In this document: positions 7,599-13,758 of the stretch, piece after piece
Layout: each line of letters starts with the position of its first letter
Position numbering within the stretch: position 1 is the stretch's first letter
Assembly (NCBI GenBank): GCA_964385055.1
Contig: CAYLMH010000035.1
Coordinates: 1-14,432 of the forward strand
Length of the DNA: 14,432 bases
Reading direction: 5' to 3'
Source of the DNA: JACRPI01 sp964385055
Lineage (GTDB): Archaea; Nanobdellota; Nanobdellia; Woesearchaeales; DSVV01
Made by a program: the position numbers and the translations under genes
Notes under the pieces: model-generated
Seen by the model: the letters and a program-made list of their open reading frames with translations, nothing else
The model's database searches: none
What the model was told of the DNA's origin: nothing

Positions 7599-8132
7599 TT
7601 AGCTTCCCATCAGCTTTTTTTTAGCTTCTGATATGATATTCGCACTTACTCTAAAATTCGATTTTTCTATCATGCTTAAAAGGTTTAATGCTTCATCTTT
7701 ATTTAATATTTTGTAATTCTGAACTGAGTCAACTAATAATCCAATAGTTCCTGTGAGATAAGGTATAAGACATTGAATGTTGTTAATAATAATATTTCTC
7801 GGACCTTTCTCATCTATCACGATGATCAAATCTTGATTTAGACAATAAGTCATGTATGCAACAGAGATCACTTCCTGCTCTCCTTTGTGTCTCTCTTCTG
7901 ATGAAAACAAGGGAGAAACTATTGCAGATATATTCAATCCTGTTTCAGGAAAATAATTTAAGTTTTTATGAGATTTAATCTTACAATAATTTGCAGAACA
8001 GGACATTTCATTTTTAATCATAGGTCCGATGTGATGTTTAAACGAATCCAAATAAATAACCAATACTTCTGGCTTGTCAATATCATTTAAATAACAAGAG
8101 TAAAAACTGTTATCTCCTACAAAATCTTTCAT
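7599..8132 (-). CDS. PIN-domain ribonuclease toxin (DUF3368-like)
   Basis: 177 residues. Acidic residues fit the PIN active site in order: D7 in VGDNSF, E42 in KNEM, E85/E87 in HKGEQEVISVAY, D107 in IVIDEKGPR. The end, LTGTIGLLV... then SNFRVSANIISEAKKKL, matches the tail of DUF3368-type PIN toxins (TxGxLxxA, FRxSxxLxxExL). Such proteins are metal-dependent RNases of type II toxin-antitoxin pairs. The four-base ATGA overlap with the gene before it (8129-8132), with a GAGG-type ribosome site, is the usual antitoxin-toxin arrangement. The N-terminal strand is weaker than normal (no clear DTN/DTS), and residues 43-80 are an unusual cysteine-containing stretch. Very AT-rich. Confidence is high for a PIN fold, moderate for toxin activity. 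Confidence 0.72.
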   Translation of the reverse strand: MKDFVGDNSFYSCYLNDIDKPEVLVIYLDSFKHHIGPMIKNEMSCSANYCKIKSHKNLNYFPETGLNISAIVSPLFSSEERHKGEQEVISVAYMTYCLNQDLIIVIDEKGPRNIIINNIQCLIPYLTGTIGLLVDSVQNYKILNKDEALNLLSMIEKSNFRVSANIISEAKKKLMGS

Positions 8133-8674
8133 AGTTCTATCCTCAAAAGTTCAATCGCTCTTGATTCAGTAATCACTCCTTTTGAAAGTAGTTCTGAAAC
8201 GATTCTTTTTTTCATATTTTTATTTTTGAATAACTTATCAGAAACAGCTGATTTTTCTAAATATTCAGGATAAGTTGCATAAATCAGAAAGAGAAGTTCA
8301 TCTCCACTCAGTTTATCATAAATGTTTCTAATTAATGATAAGACTTTTTCTAATTCATCAACAATTTTTTTAGAATCTTGATCATTTTTAATTTTCTTAA
8401 ACTCAAATTTTCCTTGTGGAGTTAATAAGAGATTGCTATTTATTTTCATGAATACTTTATCATGGTATAATGGTTCTTCAACAATATCGGCAAGTAACTG
8501 AGAATAAGGTCCAAAAATATGTTTTTTAAAATGAAATAGATTCTGAAGCTTAGGATTTGATTTGGTTAATAAGAAAATCTCTTTTTGTAAATGGATATCC
8601 CCTTTGATTGGTTTATCATCTACTCCTAACAATAAAAGTACAATATCCTCAGCAATTTTAATTTCTTCACTCAT
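8129..8674 (-). CDS. Antitoxin-like protein: winged-helix/Panacea-like N-terminus plus UPF0175-like tail
   Basis: 181 residues. The N-terminal part (about 8-93) has the pattern LLLLGVDDKPIKGDIHLQKEIFLL ... HIFGPYS ... LLLTPQGKFEF, as in winged-helix/Panacea (DUF4065)-like domains: a lead helix, an LQKxxFLL helix, a GPYS turn and a wing ending in LTPxG. Next is a helix and LIYATYPEYLEKSAV (130-144). The last 28 residues (KKRIVSELLSKGVITESRAIELL) resemble the UPF0175 antitoxin helix pair (xLYxxGKISLGKAAELxG), and UPF0175 is the usual partner of DUF3368 PIN toxins, which is exactly what follows. So it is probably a two-domain antitoxin that binds DNA and the toxin. It overlaps the small upstream gene by 8 bases and the PIN gene by 4. 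Confidence 0.65.
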   Translation of the reverse strand: MSEEIKIAEDIVLLLLGVDDKPIKGDIHLQKEIFLLTKSNPKLQNLFHFKKHIFGPYSQLLADIVEEPLYHDKVFMKINSNLLLTPQGKFEFKKIKNDQDSKKIVDELEKVLSLIRNIYDKLSGDELLFLIYATYPEYLEKSAVSDKLFKNKNMKKRIVSELLSKGVITESRAIELLRIEL

Positions 8675-8834
8675 TTTCTTCAGGAATGATTATGTAAACT
8701 TCCTTACTCACTAAACTTCTTGGAAGAGTAATTTTCCCACTGGTTTTATTATTAGAAATTACTCTCTTTTTAAGATAGTTTTCAAACTTAACTTCTTGAA
8801 GTATCAATGTTCCGTTTGTTTTCTTTAGTTTCAT
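8667..8834 (-). CDS. 55-residue AbrB/SpoVT- or DUF2080-like small protein, first gene of the island operon
   Basis: Found by translating the stretch upstream of the antitoxin-like gene. Residues 15-52 (from EVKFENYLKKRVI to TSGKITLPRSLVSKEVYIII) follow the pattern of archaeal DUF2080/AbrB-like proteins: a short lead, xKxVxxxGxSGKIxLPKxxxGKxVxVxxP. AbrB-like domains bind DNA as dimers, often as antitoxins that repress their own operon; DUF2080 proteins are often annotated as transposon-encoded. The stop overlaps the next start by 8 bases (ATGAGTGA), so translation is coupled. The palindrome 6 bases upstream of its ATG is the obvious candidate operator. No Shine-Dalgarno site is visible; the short leader begins near 8852. 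Confidence 0.7.
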   Translation of the reverse strand: MKLKKTNGTLILQEVKFENYLKKRVISNNKTSGKITLPRSLVSKEVYIIIPEENE

Positions 8835-8839
8835 TTTGA

Positions 8840-8868
8840 TAGTCTACTAATAGCCTATTAATAGACTA
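8840..8868. promoter_or_regulatory. Operator-like palindrome of the island operon
   Basis: Arms TAGTCTACTAATA (8840-8852) and TATTAATAGACTA (8856-8868) are inverted repeats matching 12 of 13, with a 3-base GCC centre. It lies between the TATA box and the ATG and covers the expected transcription start, so a dimer bound here would block initiation. The AbrB-like protein or the winged-helix antitoxin is the likely ligand (inference). Confidence 0.65.
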
Positions 8869-8873
8869 CTAAA

Positions 8874-8883
8874 GATATATAAA
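8874..8883 (-). promoter_or_regulatory. TATA box for the toxin-antitoxin island operon
   Basis: TTTATATATC on the minus strand, centred near 8879, placing the transcription start near 8852, inside the palindromic operator, with a leader of about 18 bases before ATG 8834. Confidence 0.6.
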
Positions 8884-8910
8884 CTTTTCTGAATGGTAGT
8901 CGAGAGAGAG

Positions 8911-8920
8911 TTATAAAAAT
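8911..8920 (+). promoter_or_regulatory. Possible rightward TATA box in the non-coding right end of the island
   Basis: TTATAAAAAT on the plus strand would start a transcript near 8942 that runs through the right repeat arm toward the lysine-rich gene. No convincing protein lies right after it. The 8884-8989 stretch is otherwise empty of genes; it may give a short RNA or nothing. Confidence 0.3.
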
Positions 8921-8989
8921 AATATCTTTGTTGTGTGACTTCAAATACTAAAAAAGTGAAGGGGATTAATATGATTAGCATAACAATAA

Positions 8990-9061
8990 AAAAGTCCCTC
9001 GAGCGACAGAGAACCAAGAAATCATCAAAAGTCCCGCAGATTAGACAGCACCGCTTTAATG
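8990..9061 (+). repeat. Right arm of long imperfect inverted repeat flanking the toxin-antitoxin island
   Basis: Contains AAAAGTCCCTCGAGCGACA (8990-9008), AGTCCCG (9030-9036) and GACAGCACC (9044-9052), each the reverse complement of a word in the left arm in mirror order, plus CAAGAA (9015-9020), GCAGATT (9036-9042) and GCTTTAATG (9053-9061), which occur in the same orientation in the left arm. It sits upstream of the promoter of the lysine-rich gene, as the left arm sits upstream of the MCM-like promoter. Confidence 0.8.
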
Positions 9062-9086
9062 AAAAAGGTATGAGAATATAGAAATA

Positions 9087-9094
9087 ATTAAATA
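9087..9094 (+). promoter_or_regulatory. TATA box for the lysine-rich protein gene
   Basis: ATTAAATA centred 26-27 bases before ATG 9117, the same octamer and spacing as the box of the HTH-PIN operon; implies a leaderless mRNA. Confidence 0.55.
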
Positions 9095-9116
9095 TGAAGA
9101 ACATACAAAAGAAGAT

Positions 9117-9359
9117 ATGCCAAAGAAAGCCAAAAAAGGAAGCATGAAAAAAAACACGAAGAAACCAAAAAACAAGCTCAAGCTTCGCCAAAAAGTAAAA
9201 ATTAAAGCAAGAGAACTCCCTGCGCTTCTCCGCGCGAAGAAAGAAGAAAAGAAACATATCCCCACATTTGAAGAACTAAGAAGCGAAACAAAAGAGTTTG
9301 AGAAAGAAGCGCTTTCGTTAAGTAAAATTATTCTGCAAAAACCAAAGAAGAGAAAATAA
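9117..9359 (+). CDS. Small lysine-rich basic protein, unknown function
   Basis: 80 residues, about one third lysine or arginine. The first 35 residues are almost wholly basic (PKKAKKGSMKKNTKKPKNK and on), followed by a predicted amphipathic helical region (LPALLRAKKEEKKHIPTFEELRSETKEFEKEALSLSKIIL) and a basic end. No membrane segment, no cysteine. The basic tail suggests RNA, ribosome or DNA binding; this is inference from composition only. GC-rich codons (GCG, CGC) match the host genes and not the AT-rich island, so it belongs to the chromosome. Start fixed by the TATA box at 9087-9094; it converges on the PIN gene 16 bases downstream. Confidence 0.7.
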   Translation: MPKKAKKGSMKKNTKKPKNKLKLRQKVKIKARELPALLRAKKEEKKHIPTFEELRSETKEFEKEALSLSKIILQKPKKRK

Positions 9360-9370
9360 GAACAAAAACA

Positions 9371-9377
9371 TTTTTTT
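9371..9377 (+). terminator. T-run terminator between convergent genes
   Basis: Seven T after the stop of the lysine-rich gene, the usual archaeal plus-strand termination signal; it runs into the stop codon of the convergent PIN gene. Confidence 0.45.
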
Positions 9378-10080
9378 ATTTCTCCATCTTCAATATATCC
9401 ACAATTTCCTGTTCCTTAACAGAGCATCCGTTCAGCTTCACGCCCCAAAGCGCTCCTTCAAGAACAGCCTGCTTAATATTAGGGACGATTTTTGTCGATG
9501 CGTTATCAGTAAAGCGATTGAGAAATCCTTTTTCATAGGCGATAGTGACTAACTCAACAGAGCGAATAACACGCAAGCTTCCAACAAGTTCCTTGACTTT
9601 ATTGAGATTTTGCCTGTTAATCAGCACTTTTTGATGCATAGTGCTTTCCATGTGCAACGCAATTTTTTCAGGACTTTCAATGAGATGCCGCGTTGTTCGT
9701 TCATCGATAACAATTGCGTCTGCCTGTAAAGAGATTGCTGTTGCGACTGCTTCAATTTCTCCTTTGTGCACAATCTCAATAAAATTACCATCAATTTCAA
9801 AGGAATGGTTCGCGTAATCTGCAACATCCTTTGCAATGCTGATCATGGGAAGATTGTTGTAAATCTTAAGCGTTCCTTTTGTGATGTAAGGTAAAACTTG
9901 AAGTGCTTCTAATTTATACTTGCGCGTATTCAAGGGCTTGCTAATCAGTTCATCATAGACTGCAGGAGTGATATAGAACTCTCCTTTGTACTCATTCTTA
10001 AGACTCTCAAGAACCCACAATAAATTGTTGATAGTAAGACTAATGATAGGTCCAGTGTCAAAGACAAGTGCTTTAGTCAT
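9376..10080 (-). CDS. PIN-domain protein with C-terminal extension
   Basis: 234 residues. N-terminal PIN domain (1 to about 150): D8 in LVFDTGPIISL, E44 in AVYDELI, E108/E110 in HKGEIEAVATA and D126 in AIVIDERTTR form the expected acidic cluster for a metal-dependent RNase. The remaining 80 residues (VRSVELVTIAYEKGFLNRF, then VLEGALWGVKLNGCS) are not part of a usual VapC toxin, which is about 130-140 residues. Its ATG overlaps the stop of the HTH-like gene by four bases, so the two are co-translated. The length, the host-like codon use and the extension argue for a chromosomal RNA-processing or decay enzyme instead of a plain toxin, but a toxin-antitoxin pair with the HTH protein cannot be excluded. 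Confidence 0.8.
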   Translation of the reverse strand: MTKALVFDTGPIISLTINNLLWVLESLKNEYKGEFYITPAVYDELISKPLNTRKYKLEALQVLPYITKGTLKIYNNLPMISIAKDVADYANHSFEIDGNFIEIVHKGEIEAVATAISLQADAIVIDERTTRHLIESPEKIALHMESTMHQKVLINRQNLNKVKELVGSLRVIRSVELVTIAYEKGFLNRFTDNASTKIVPNIKQAVLEGALWGVKLNGCSVKEQEIVDILKMEK

Positions 10081-10736
10081 TTTCCTGTACCCCGCAACGC
10101 ACCATTGGAGTTAAAGAGTGTTCGTGCAAAAGTAATGCGCGTACGAATAGGCACAATATCCCCTGCTTCTTCGCTCACGCGCGTTTTACCGATATATTTC
10201 ATGAGTTCCCATTGGGATAAACCAAAGATTTGTGCAGTTTGTCCAAGAGAAATTCCGTGTTCATAAATACGCGATCCTTTTTTGATTTGCGCTTCTGTAA
10301 CAACGTGCTGCATGTACATGCTAAGCTGATCATCAACAGCGCCAATCATGTCATAAATCGCTTTGATTTCTGTGTTAAAGCCGCGAAGATTATCTGCCTG
10401 CATGAAACTGATTGCTTTTTCTATTGCTGCAATCACTTTTGCGTCAATGGTTTTTCCACGCTCGAGGATCTTTGCAAGCGCGTAAATAACAACAGCGGTT
10501 TGAATAGATTCTTGGCGCTGAAATATCGCAGAGCAGTGAATGATGTGATCGCTTTCTTCACGAAGCGCGACAAGATCTCCTTTGAGCAATGCTTTAATGC
10601 CGTTACGAAGAACAGCGATAATATCATCTTTGACAGAATGATGAAGCGCGTGAGGAGAAGAAGGAGAGACTGAAGCAACTTTAGTGTCAATTGCAGTCTT
10701 CAGGGGTTGTTCCCACTTCTTGCGCTTCTTAGCCAT
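10077..10736 (-). CDS. Helical protein with C-terminal helix-turn-helix, partner of the PIN gene
   Basis: 219 residues. Basic N-terminus (MAKKRKKW), a low-complexity linker, then an all-helical domain (about 35-150, e.g. DIIAVLRNGIKALLKGD, TAVVIYALAKILERG), and a helix-turn-helix-like segment at about 160-183 (GISLGQTAQIFGLSQWELMKYIG), followed by a basic tail (RTRITFARTLFN). I do not recognise a named family. The HTH suggests nucleic-acid binding; the four-base overlap with the PIN gene suggests it guides, regulates or restrains that nuclease. First gene of a two-gene operon with its own TATA box 26 bases before the ATG. Confidence 0.72.
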   Translation of the reverse strand: MAKKRKKWEQPLKTAIDTKVASVSPSSPHALHHSVKDDIIAVLRNGIKALLKGDLVALREESDHIIHCSAIFQRQESIQTAVVIYALAKILERGKTIDAKVIAAIEKAISFMQADNLRGFNTEIKAIYDMIGAVDDQLSMYMQHVVTEAQIKKGSRIYEHGISLGQTAQIFGLSQWELMKYIGKTRVSEEAGDIVPIRTRITFARTLFNSNGALRGTGK

Positions 10737-10758
10737 GAAATTTCTTAAAGTAAAGAAC

Positions 10759-10766
10759 TATTTAAT
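10759..10766 (-). promoter_or_regulatory. TATA box for the HTH-PIN operon
   Basis: ATTAAATA on the minus strand, centred 26-27 bases before ATG 10736; predicts a leaderless mRNA. Confidence 0.6.
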
Positions 10767-10798
10767 CCTATCGCTCTATGGATGCGCGCAAAACGACA

Positions 10799-12046
10799 TT
10801 ATCCCATCTTTGTTAGTTCCTGATCCAGAACAACGCGAACAGCATCAGCACCAACTGCGCCAACGATTTTTTTATTATTCACTAGAAGCGTCGGTGTATA
10901 GGTGATATCAAGTTCTTTTGCCTGCGCTTGCTGTTCCGCATAAAGCGGAGCATAAGAAGTGTCAGCGAGGCAAATTTCAAACGCAGCGCTGTCAAGACCG
11001 AGAGCAGTTGCGTAAGACAACAGACTTTCTGTGTCAGATGCAAGAAGATCCTGACCGAAATAATAAGAAAGATATTCTGTTCCATGGCCTTCTTTCTCTG
11101 CGCAAAACATCGCGTGACTCACAAGAATTGCGTGATCAGTAACGCCAATAAGATGATAATCAACCCAAAGCACATCTCCGTATTCTCCGATGAGAGACTG
11201 AAGCGCAAGATACATGTCCTTGCTATAAGAGGAAGTAGGATCAAGATAAGCATCCATAGTAATAACATCTGCGGCGCTTCCATACGAGGTGAATTTAACG
11301 TAGAGTAAAATCAAAAGAAAAATCGTGAGCAACGCAAGCGCGAAGCGCCAATGATTTTCATCATCAGCAACAAGCTCATCAATGTCTTTGTATTCCTCTG
11401 AAGAAGGTTGTGTTGGTGAACTAAATGCGCTGGAAGCAGAAGAAGTTTCACGATGAACGTGCTGATGTTGTTCTGACTGAGGATGTTGTTCCAAAGATCC
11501 CTTCTCAATGGAAGTAATTTGGACAGCAGGAGTTTCTGGCTCTTTTTTCTTTTCTGCTTTCTTAAGAATTTTTTTATCAGAATGGTTATCATATCCTTTT
11601 TTAGAATGCTCTTGTGAATTTTCTTTTAGATTCTCCTTGATATCTTCTTTGAGATTTCCCTTAGTTTTTTCTAACTTAGTTTTTTCTAATATAGGTAAAG
11701 ACTGCTGTTTAGGAGTATCAAGTTTCATAAAATATTTTTGATGGCGCTTTTTGTCAGAAACCTGATCAGGTGAAGGTAAAGATGAAGAAGATTTGCTTGA
11801 AACAGGAAGAATAGAAGCACTGCCTAATATTTCTTCAACAGCTTTTTCTTTTGCAGTTTCTTGTTTTTCTTTTTGTTCGATGAAGCGCTGTTTTTTTTCA
11901 AGGGACTTTTTTGCAGTAGAATATTCCTGAGAAGAAAGCATGCCTGTCTTCTGAGTCTTTTCAAGATGAACAAATTCTCGCGCAAGCCGGTCTTTTTCCT
12001 GTTTCAAAACAGGGTTCTCTTTGTTGTCTTTAGAAGTCGTTGCCAC
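10799..12046 (-). CDS. Membrane-tethered DsbA/thioredoxin-fold protein without CxxC, with long charged cytoplasmic part
   Basis: 415 residues. A SHOCT-like helix pair at about 18-52 (LEKTQKTGMLSSQEYSTAKKSLE) is followed by a long charged low-complexity region with small internal repeats (LEKTKLEKTK; NLKEDIKENLKEN), one membrane helix at 233-251, and a C-terminal DsbA-like domain (about 258-415). In the latter, the strand VITMDAYLDP ends where DsbA proteins have CPxC, but here reads TSSYSK (271-276). The rest of the fold is kept: AMFCAEKEG (C315), AFEICLAD (C359), and the cis-proline loop TYTPTLLVNNKKIVGA (P385). So a normal thiol-disulfide exchange site is absent. Start is GTG at 12046; the ATG at 12053 is out of frame and hits a stop after seven codons. 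It shares a divergent intergenic region with the HerA-like gene. Confidence 0.75.
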   Translation of the reverse strand: MATTSKDNKENPVLKQEKDRLAREFVHLEKTQKTGMLSSQEYSTAKKSLEKKQRFIEQKEKQETAKEKAVEEILGSASILPVSSKSSSSLPSPDQVSDKKRHQKYFMKLDTPKQQSLPILEKTKLEKTKGNLKEDIKENLKENSQEHSKKGYDNHSDKKILKKAEKKKEPETPAVQITSIEKGSLEQHPQSEQHQHVHRETSSASSAFSSPTQPSSEEYKDIDELVADDENHWRFALALLTIFLLILLYVKFTSYGSAADVITMDAYLDPTSSYSKDMYLALQSLIGEYGDVLWVDYHLIGVTDHAILVSHAMFCAEKEGHGTEYLSYYFGQDLLASDTESLLSYATALGLDSAAFEICLADTSYAPLYAEQQAQAKELDITYTPTLLVNNKKIVGAVGADAVRVVLDQELTKMG

Positions 12047-12080
12047 TGGTCATCCCTAAGAAGACATGAATGAACAATCT

Positions 12081-12088
12081 TTATATAA
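12081..12088 (-). promoter_or_regulatory. TATA box for the DsbA-like gene
   Basis: TTATATAA, palindromic, centred near 12084; a leftward start near 12058 leaves a leader of about 12 bases that includes GGGATGA just before GTG 12046. Confidence 0.5.
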
Positions 12089-12121
12089 TTTTCCATTCCA
12101 GAGTGGAGACGAATCTAAAGC

Positions 12122-12130
12122 TTTATATAG
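12122..12130 (+). promoter_or_regulatory. TATA box for the HerA-like gene
   Basis: TTTATATAG centred 26 bases before ATG 12152; predicts a leaderless mRNA. Divergent from the promoter of the DsbA-like gene about 40 bases away. Confidence 0.65.
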
Positions 12131-12151
12131 CGCACAGCGATCACAAAATCT

Positions 12152-13729
12152 ATGAAGAAAGGGCTTGTCATCCGTGGAGAAATTGGAAAAATACTCATTC
12201 GGGAAAAAGCAGGCGCGGATATTGAGTTAGGAGAACTTCTTGTCGCAGAAGCGAATGGACAAAAAATTCTTTTGCAGGTTTTTGATCTTATTTATGGCAG
12301 CCAGCTTTCAGAGCAGCATGTCGAATTGATTTCTGGCATGCAACTGGAAAATGGAACAAAAAAAGAATTCTTTGAAGAAGAAACAATACAGATTATGGAG
12401 CCAGAATTAAGAAATTACAAACTCGCAGTGGCAAAAGGAATCATCAGTATACAAAATGAAAGCGTGAGCGCGTGCAAAGTGCTTCCACAATTTCTTTCAG
12501 CAGTCCGTGAAATAAGAGAAGAAGATGTTGCCTTTATGACAACTCCTGATGAACCACTGTTTATGGGAAAATTGCGAAGTGGCAGCAAAACATTGCCTGT
12601 GGAAGTGTATCTTCCTGGAAAAGAGGTCTTCAGTCATCATATATTAGTCAGCGCGACAACAGGAAAAGGAAAATCAAACCTCACTTCAGTCATGCTCTGG
12701 GACGCGACAAAGCAGGAGTATTGCGGAATCCTTGTCCTTGATCCGCATGACGAGTATTACGGCAGAGATCATGAAGGAATCGGACTCAAAGATCATCCAT
12801 ACAAAGAGCGAGTCAGTTATTACACACCAAAAGATCCGCCAATTGGAACAAAAACACTAAGAATCAACATTACTCTCATTAAACCACAACATTTTGCAGG
12901 TGTGGTGCAGTGGAGCGATCCGCAGGAACAAGCGCTCTACGCATATTATAGAGAGTATGGAAATACGTGGATCGAAAAGATTATCATGAATGTTCCTTTA
13001 GAAAGAACAGGAAGTTTTAATGAAGCGACAGTAGCAGTGGTAAGACGACGTCTTCTAAGTTTGCTTGATTTAGAATGGAATGGACAACAACTCAACAGCC
13101 AAGGGATTTTTGATCTCAGCGCAGGGAAAACAACAATAAAAGATATTGCCACAGAACTGGAAGAAAAAAAGACAGTGATTATAGATACGTCAAGTTTCAA
13201 AGGCGCGACAGAACTGCTGATTGGTTCCATGATCAGTACAGAAATTTTGCAGCGCTATCAGCAATACAAACGCCTCGGCACACTCAGGCAAAAACCTGTC
13301 ATCTCAATAGTGCTCGAAGAAGCACCACGAGTGTTGGGAAAAGACGTGATTGAACGAGGAGGAAACATCTTTAGTACGATCGCGAGAGAAGGCAGAAAAT
13401 TTCAAGTGGGACTTTGCGCGATCACGCAGCTTCCAAGTCTCATCCCTAGAGAAATTCTTGCGAATATGAATACAAAAATAATTCTTGGCACAGAAATGGC
13501 AGCAGAGCGCCAGGCAATCATTGAAAGCGCTGCGCAGGATCTCAGTCAGGATGGCAGAAATATCGCGAGTCTCGATAAAGGTGAAGCAGTGATTACCAGT
13601 AATTTCGCAAGATTTGCGATACCAATAAAGACGCCATTATTCAAAGAATACGCAGAGAAAGATATTGAACGTGTTGGACGAAATGGGATGCAAGAAAAGT
13701 TAACCTTTGAAGGAATTGGATTGGAATAA
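12152..13729 (+). CDS. herA: HerA-family (DUF87) ATPase, bipolar DNA translocase-like
   Basis: 525 residues. N-terminal HAS-barrel-like beta domain (1 to about 150), then a RecA-like FtsK/HerA ATPase: Walker A ATTGKGKSN (168-176), Walker B ILVLDPHDEY (193-202), IVLEEAPRVL (386-395), the arginine-finger segment TIAREGRKFQVGL (409-421) and the sensor-like AITQLPSLIP (423-432). The C-terminal helix-rich part ends with FARFAIPIKTPLF. HerA forms a hexameric ring that works with the nuclease NurA in DNA end resection in archaea; no nurA-like gene is in the window, and HerA relatives are also used in other systems, so the exact role is open. Start fixed by its TATA box. Codon use is host-like. Confidence 0.85.
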   Translation: MKKGLVIRGEIGKILIREKAGADIELGELLVAEANGQKILLQVFDLIYGSQLSEQHVELISGMQLENGTKKEFFEEETIQIMEPELRNYKLAVAKGIISIQNESVSACKVLPQFLSAVREIREEDVAFMTTPDEPLFMGKLRSGSKTLPVEVYLPGKEVFSHHILVSATTGKGKSNLTSVMLWDATKQEYCGILVLDPHDEYYGRDHEGIGLKDHPYKERVSYYTPKDPPIGTKTLRINITLIKPQHFAGVVQWSDPQEQALYAYYREYGNTWIEKIIMNVPLERTGSFNEATVAVVRRRLLSLLDLEWNGQQLNSQGIFDLSAGKTTIKDIATELEEKKTVIIDTSSFKGATELLIGSMISTEILQRYQQYKRLGTLRQKPVISIVLEEAPRVLGKDVIERGGNIFSTIAREGRKFQVGLCAITQLPSLIPREILANMNTKIILGTEMAAERQAIIESAAQDLSQDGRNIASLDKGEAVITSNFARFAIPIKTPLFKEYAEKDIERVGRNGMQEKLTFEGIGLE

Positions 13730-13758
13730 AGAAAGAAGAAGCAAACACAGAGAAAATT

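Larger units (their letters stand above)
6439..9008. mobile_element. Putative mobile or acquired toxin-antitoxin island bounded by 19-bp inverted repeats
   Basis: Bounded by TGTCGCTTGAGGGACTTTT at the left and AAAAGTCCCTCGAGCGACA at the right, inverted with one mismatch. The interior is visibly more AT-rich than its flanks: by hand count 12 G/C in the 60 bases at 7261-7320, against 28 in 12661-12720. The alanine GCG and arginine CGC codons common in flanking genes are nearly absent. All four genes read leftward as one tight operon. No transposase, integrase or convincing target-site duplication was found, so the mode of movement is unknown; the alternative is an operon inserted in the loop of an older chromosomal palindrome. 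Confidence 0.5.

Noticed and set aside
6430..9015. Target-site duplication next to the 19-bp inverted repeats.
   Set aside because: Only a single shared G directly outside the repeats; no direct repeat of 2-9 bases fits.
8971..9081. Plus-strand reading frame of 36 codons with GGGG a few bases before its ATG.
   Set aside because: Most of it is the right arm of the inverted repeat, the product is only a short basic string with no fold, and its composition is explained by the repeat; coding cannot be supported.
8847..9257. Minus-strand frames rich in Phe/Leu/Cys (136 and 69 residues) opposite the lysine-rich gene.
   Set aside because: They are the antisense of the lysine codons of the 9117-9359 gene and of the repeat arm; no start signal or credible protein.
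12030..12053. ATG at 12053 as start of the DsbA-like gene.
   Set aside because: It is out of frame and reaches a stop after seven codons; the GTG at 12046 is in frame.
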